Origin: an uncultured Bacilli bacterium
Lineage (GTDB): Bacteria; Bacillota_I; Bacilli_A; RF39; UBA660
Length of the DNA stretch: 64,000 nucleotides
Direction of reading: 5' to 3'
Assembly: GCA_934162125.1 (NCBI GenBank)
Contig: CAKPHU010000001.1
Span: 232,717 to 296,716, forward strand
A program made the translations under genes and the position numbers. The notes beneath the pieces are model-generated. The model was not told the origin of the DNA. It made no database searches and worked only from the letters and a program-made list of their open reading frames with translations. Each line of letters opens with the position of its first letter. Within the stretch, counting starts at the first letter, position 1. Positions 61,084-64,000 of this stretch are shown piece by piece.

Positions 61084-62427
61084 TTAAATTTCGCTAGTTC
61101 CCTGTTCAAGGTTGTCTAAACTTTTTTTATCATACATCAAATAACTTTCGTCGTTATCTGTTGTATCTTCTATTTCATCGTTGCTCCATTCATTGGCAGT
61201 TGCTTCACTATTCTCATATTCATTATATTCTTCATCATCTTCATCATTAGTATTATTTGCCTTACTATCCATGTACACTTTAGCACCAATACCCGCTGCA
61301 GCTGATATACCTAAGGCACCCAATACTGGTGCTGCTTTGGACTTATAATTTTCAGCTGTGTTTTTACTTTTTATTGTAGTAGAAATACTTATAATTTCAT
61401 CAGATGGCTCATCAATTTCATTACGTTCTAATGTTCCAGTGTCATCTTCAAGCTGCATTCCTTCACCTGCTATATCTTCTGTTGGCGGAGTATAATTCGG
61501 TTTATCAATAGTTGGTGAGGTAGTGCTTGGTGTAAATGGCTCACTAGGAGGAGCTTGAGTTGTTGGAGTAGTCACAGGTTCTGTAGGTTGCGTACTTGGA
61601 GTTGTTGGACTACTTGTTACTGGCACATCTCCTGGATAATCATAGTCTCCTGGATCTCTATAATTACCTGGAGTTTCTTGTGGCGGTTCACTTGGCGCTG
61701 GTAGTGTACCAGTTACATCTTGCTCTTCTGGAGCTTTGGATGATACAATTCCTGTTTCATGCATTACATGTCCAGCTCCTGCTGCAAATGTTAATTTGAT
61801 TAATGCTGGGGCTGTTTGTGGGGCTAATATAATAGTTGCGGCTGTAGTTGTTATTCCACCGGCATATTTAGCAATTTGAACTTGTGTACTATTTCGATCA
61901 ATGCTACTAAAACGTTCAAAATAATCATAGGATCCACTGGCTAAGTTTCCACTAAAATCATACTCACCTAATTCAACTAATTTGGATGAAAAAGTTCCAA
62001 ATCCTAAAAAATTAGAACTTCCACCAATTAGTTTAAATAATGCTGCTGCATCATATAATAGTCCATCTACTACTATTTCACCAGGCATTATCCCACCTTG
62101 GAGAAAGCCAGTAAATGTCATCATAGTATCTGCAAACCATGTATTATCTGATAAGAAGTTATCTATTACTGTTTTACATTCGGTTATAACACTTATGCCA
62201 TCGGATATTTTATCACTTACTGTTGATGTTCTAGCAGCTAACTGTTCTACTCTTGCTTTACAGGCACCAGCATTTGTAAATGATGATATTGACCCTACTG
62301 CATTAGCTGCCGCTTTAAATCCGGTAAATATATGTTCTTTAAGATCGTTTCTAGCATTTCTTAAACTTGCTAAAGCTTTGCCTACTTTTTCTTCATTATA
62401 ATTTAATTCTACGTTACCAGAATTCAT
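61084..62427 (-). CDS. T7SS-type helical-hairpin / TM / acidic-tail protein, copy A
   Basis: A 447-residue protein. Residues 1-~95 form long amphipathic helices like WXG100/LXG substrates (KALASLRNARNDLKEHIFTG). A hydrophobic middle region (~95-235) follows, with Gly- and Ala-rich segments. Residues ~240-345 are Pro/Thr-rich (TPSTQPTEPVTTPTTQAPP) and carry a GEGM motif. A transmembrane helix (~366-388, LGALGISAAAGIGAKVYM) and an acidic tail ending YLMYD-KSLDNLEQGTSEI close it. The tail and helix recur in the partial gene at 63440-64000. It has no signal peptide, consistent with T7-type export. Function unknown. Confidence 0.7.
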   Translation of the reverse strand: MNSGNVELNYNEEKVGKALASLRNARNDLKEHIFTGFKAAANAVGSISSFTNAGACKARVEQLAARTSTVSDKISDGISVITECKTVIDNFLSDNTWFADTMMTFTGFLQGGIMPGEIVVDGLLYDAAALFKLIGGSSNFLGFGTFSSKLVELGEYDFSGNLASGSYDYFERFSSIDRNSTQVQIAKYAGGITTTAATIILAPQTAPALIKLTFAAGAGHVMHETGIVSSKAPEEQDVTGTLPAPSEPPQETPGNYRDPGDYDYPGDVPVTSSPTTPSTQPTEPVTTPTTQAPPSEPFTPSTTSPTIDKPNYTPPTEDIAGEGMQLEDDTGTLERNEIDEPSDEIISISTTIKSKNTAENYKSKAAPVLGALGISAAAGIGAKVYMDSKANNTNDEDDEEYNEYENSEATANEWSNDEIEDTTDNDESYLMYDKKSLDNLEQGTSEI

Positions 62428-62448
62428 CTATCATATTCCTCCTTTTTA

Positions 62449-62847
62449 TCAATTTTCTCGTCGATTAGAAATTGCTTCAATTCTTTTTCTATATTCTTCT
62501 GCGCAGGCTTTTACATGAGCATTATATTCTGCCTCTTGTTTATTATGTTCTGCTTGAGCTTGACTATATATCGATTCACAAATACTATCACCATCTATTT
62601 GTATACTGTTAGCTTCACTAATCAAAGCATCCATATAGCTTTCCATTGATGCATATTCGCCCGCACCAAACTTCATTGCATCTTTACCGCAATTATTTTT
62701 AGCTGTTTTTAAAGTTTCTTCTGCACTACTTACATTAGAAATAGCTCCGTGCACTTTGCTAATTGCCTTTTCCACTTCATCCATGTCAATCACTGGAAAA
62801 CTTTTTAGACAATACCCGCACCATTTTCTTCCTCCTAGTAGTCCCAT
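62449..62847 (-). CDS. WXG100/YwqH-like small helical protein
   Basis: A 132-residue helical protein: MDEVEKAISKVHGAISN, then SAEETLKTAKNN, and a C-terminal Lys/Glu/Arg helix (HNKQEAEYNAHVKACAEEYR). The length and helical hairpin resemble YwqH-type (DUF5082) partners of LXG proteins. The N-terminal 21 residues with CGYC are unusual; a start at the internal Met near residue 22 is possible, but AGAGGTGAG sits well for the ATG at 62847. It opens the operon 62449-60728. Confidence 0.6.
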   Translation of the reverse strand: MGLLGGRKWCGYCLKSFPVIDMDEVEKAISKVHGAISNVSSAEETLKTAKNNCGKDAMKFGAGEYASMESYMDALISEANSIQIDGDSICESIYSQAQAEHNKQEAEYNAHVKACAEEYRKRIEAISNRREN

Positions 62848-62881
62848 TTACTCACCTCTTTATCTTACTATTCTTATATAT

Positions 62882-62910
62882 ATAATACTATTTATGAGAA
62901 AAATATTCAA
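62882..62910 (-). promoter_or_regulatory. Promoter of the T7SS-like operon A
   Basis: TTGAAT (62910-62905), 17 bases, TATTAT (62887-62882) on the minus strand, about 40 bases before the first ATG. Confidence 0.65.
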
Positions 62911-63007
62911 GTCATCATTGGTATGATGATTGAAAATTTAGATTGAAAGTTGGCTCTATATTATTGATGTTAAATAAATTGCTTGCTATTTTAATTTTAT
63001 AAATTAT

Positions 63008-63047
63008 TAAAAAAAACGTAAACATGAGGTGTGTTTACGTTTTTTTA
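63008..63047. terminator. Terminator between cassette copies
   Basis: Perfect stem AAAACGTAAAC/GTTTACGTTTT with a nine-base loop and T runs both ways. It ends the upstream (right-hand) cassette. Confidence 0.88.
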
Positions 63048-63080
63048 TTTTGCTTATATATGAATAATTTTGATTTATGA

Positions 63081-63416
63081 TTAATTCATTGGTTCATTAT
63101 TTTCATATTTTTTCTTATAAACTTCATAATTAGCATTTAGAATTCCAACAAATTCTTTTTCTTTTTCTGTTTCGTATCCTAAATGGCAAATTGTTTCAAT
63201 TTGGTCATGATTAAATGCACAAGCTAAGTTACTGTCTAAAATTCCTTCTGGATATGTACATCCCCCATATTCATACATTTTGCGTTCTGGTTTTACTGCT
63301 TTACCATCTACAATTTGTATGTTTGTTGGGAAAATACAATAACTTGTTATCATTACTTCTTTTTTTCCACCTTTTAGTAATACTACTGAACCTATTGGTA
63401 AAAATCTTTCTTTCAT
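63081..63416 (-). CDS. DUF4176 protein, copy B (T7SS-associated)
   Basis: A 111-residue protein identical to copy A (60728-61060) over residues 1-98; only the C-terminal tail differs (NYEVYKKKYENNEPMN). The nucleotide sequences differ at about 23 positions, all silent over the shared part. It lies 23 bases behind the partial helical/TM gene with the same AAAGGAGAAAAG ribosome site, so the two genes form a repeated unit. Confidence 0.8.
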   Translation of the reverse strand: MKERFLPIGSVVLLKGGKKEVMITSYCIFPTNIQIVDGKAVKPERKMYEYGGCTYPEGILDSNLACAFNHDQIETICHLGYETEKEKEFVGILNANYEVYKKKYENNEPMN

Positions 63417-63439
63417 TTTACTTTTCTCCTTTCAAAATT

Positions 63440-64000
63440 CTAGATTTCGCCTGTTCCTTGTTCTAGGTCATCTATGCTCTTTGTGTCGTACATTAGATAA
63501 CTGTCATCATCTGCTGTTGAATCCATATTATCGTCTGACCACTCTTCTGCATTTATATCCCCATTTTCTTCATAATCTTCAAACTCTTCATCTTCATTTT
63601 CATTATTAGCTTTATTATCCATGTACACTTTAGCACCTACACCAGCTGCTGCAGCTACTCCTAATGCACCAAGTATTGGTAGCGCTGCTGAGCTACTGCT
63701 CTTTGTCTTTCCTGTTGTAGTACCTTTTATTGTAGTAGGAATTGTTATAATTGAATCTTCAGAGTCAAGGTCTTCTCCTATGTCTACATCATCTAATATT
63801 TCAACGTCATCTGGTTCATCAAAAGTCATACCCTCTCCAGAAAAGTTGTTACCTCCATTTCCACCGCTGTTTATTACTTCGCCTTGATTATTTGGTGGGT
63901 CTGTTTCTTGTTCTGGAGTTGTTGTTGGAGTAGTATCTTCTTCTGGCTTTGTATCTTGCTCTGGAGTTGTTGTTGGGTCGCCGCCTCCGCCTCCGCCGCC
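63440..64000 (-). CDS. T7SS-type helical/TM/acidic-tail protein, copy B (C-terminal part)
   Basis: The last 186 residues of a larger protein running off the right edge. It opens with a poly-Gly run encoded by an abnormally GC-rich tract (63977-64000), then PTTTPEQ repeats, a GEGM motif, a transmembrane helix (LPILGALGVAAAAGVGAKVY) and an acidic tail ending YLMYD-KSIDDLEQGTGEI. Helix and tail closely match copy A. The apparent Met at 63829 is internal, since the frame is open to 64000. Paired with DUF4176 copy B. Confidence 0.75.
   Translation of the reverse strand, partial: GGGGGGGDPTTTPEQDTKPEEDTTPTTTPEQETDPPNNQGEVINSGGNGGNNFSGEGMTFDEPDDVEILDDVDIGEDLDSEDSIITIPTTIKGTTTGKTKSSSSAALPILGALGVAAAAGVGAKVYMDNKANNENEDEEFEDYEENGDINAEEWSDDNMDSTADDDSYLMYDTKSIDDLEQGTGEI

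Noticed and set aside
1..64000. Mycoplasma-type code with TGA as Trp
   Set aside because: ylxR ends in TGA in the expected place and Trp is coded by TGG in conserved positions.
1..64000. tRNA, rRNA, CRISPR arrays, insertion sequences or prophage
   Set aside because: No TTCGAAT-type T-arm regions in cloverleaf context, no regular spacer repeats, no transposase or phage structural genes were seen.

Overview
The window comes from a low-GC (roughly 30 % by eye), Gram-positive-type bacterium that uses the standard code: TGG is read as Trp throughout and TGA ends the YlxR gene. Gene content and order match Bacillota, class Bacilli: mraZ-rsmH-ftsL-pbp, dnaI near thrS with a T-box, rpsO-pnp-deacetylase homologue, rimP-nusA-ylxR-infB-rbfA, polC next to truB, comEA-comEC and def. 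Two CotY/CotZ-type coat proteins, a YjcZ-type small protein and two perfect Spo0A boxes in front of a KinB-like kinase point to a spore former. Reduced core proteins (short SMC, RimP without its C-terminal domain, ThrRS without TGS) suggest an uncultured gut-type Bacilli lineage rather than Bacillus itself. That placement is inference.

Layout: 1-2958 holds exported or membrane proteins of unknown function and a DUF1292 protein. 2981-6905 is the dcw division operon with an MraZ operator. 6985-9636 is a threonine T-box operon (MBL-fold protein, thrS). 9651-13818 holds an M23 peptidase, the helicase loader dnaI, a soluble FtsK/SftA-like protein and a radical SAM protein. 13876-22488 holds a HExxH peptidase, Nudix, comEC/comEA, a DHH phosphoesterase, a secreted repeat protein, a PLC-like protein and an FtsW/SpoVE-type SEDS protein. 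22635-30886 holds a YjcZ-like peptide gene, def, smc, a degenerate NodB protein, pnp, rpsO and a CPBP protease. 30921-35637 holds two very large pilin-like paralogues and a VUT-family membrane protein. 35704-39991 is the translation/transcription operon (rimP to rbfA). 39999-50362 holds a cation exchanger, a degenerate J-domain/TM/LysM protein, a VanY-TruB fusion, polC and two unknowns. 50483-55994 holds a ferredoxin, a zinc-ribbon protein, rluB, a kinase-like protein, a secreted protein, a membrane-anchored XRE regulator and an M29 aminopeptidase. 56174-60629 is a sporulation-flavoured stretch: coat-like proteins, a KinB-like kinase, an EIIB-like protein and RodA. 60728-64000 is a duplicated type VII secretion-associated cassette (DUF4176 plus a helical-hairpin/TM protein) that runs off the right edge.

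Most genes are on the minus strand in short operons closed by clear hairpin-plus-T terminators. The most unusual items are the VanY-TruB fusion, the duplicated T7SS-like cassette whose two DUF4176 copies are identical over 98 residues despite many synonymous changes, the J-like/TM/LysM protein, the membrane EIIB-like protein without its phosphorylated cysteine, and the Spo0A-box-controlled kinase. No tRNA, rRNA, CRISPR array, insertion sequence or prophage was seen.
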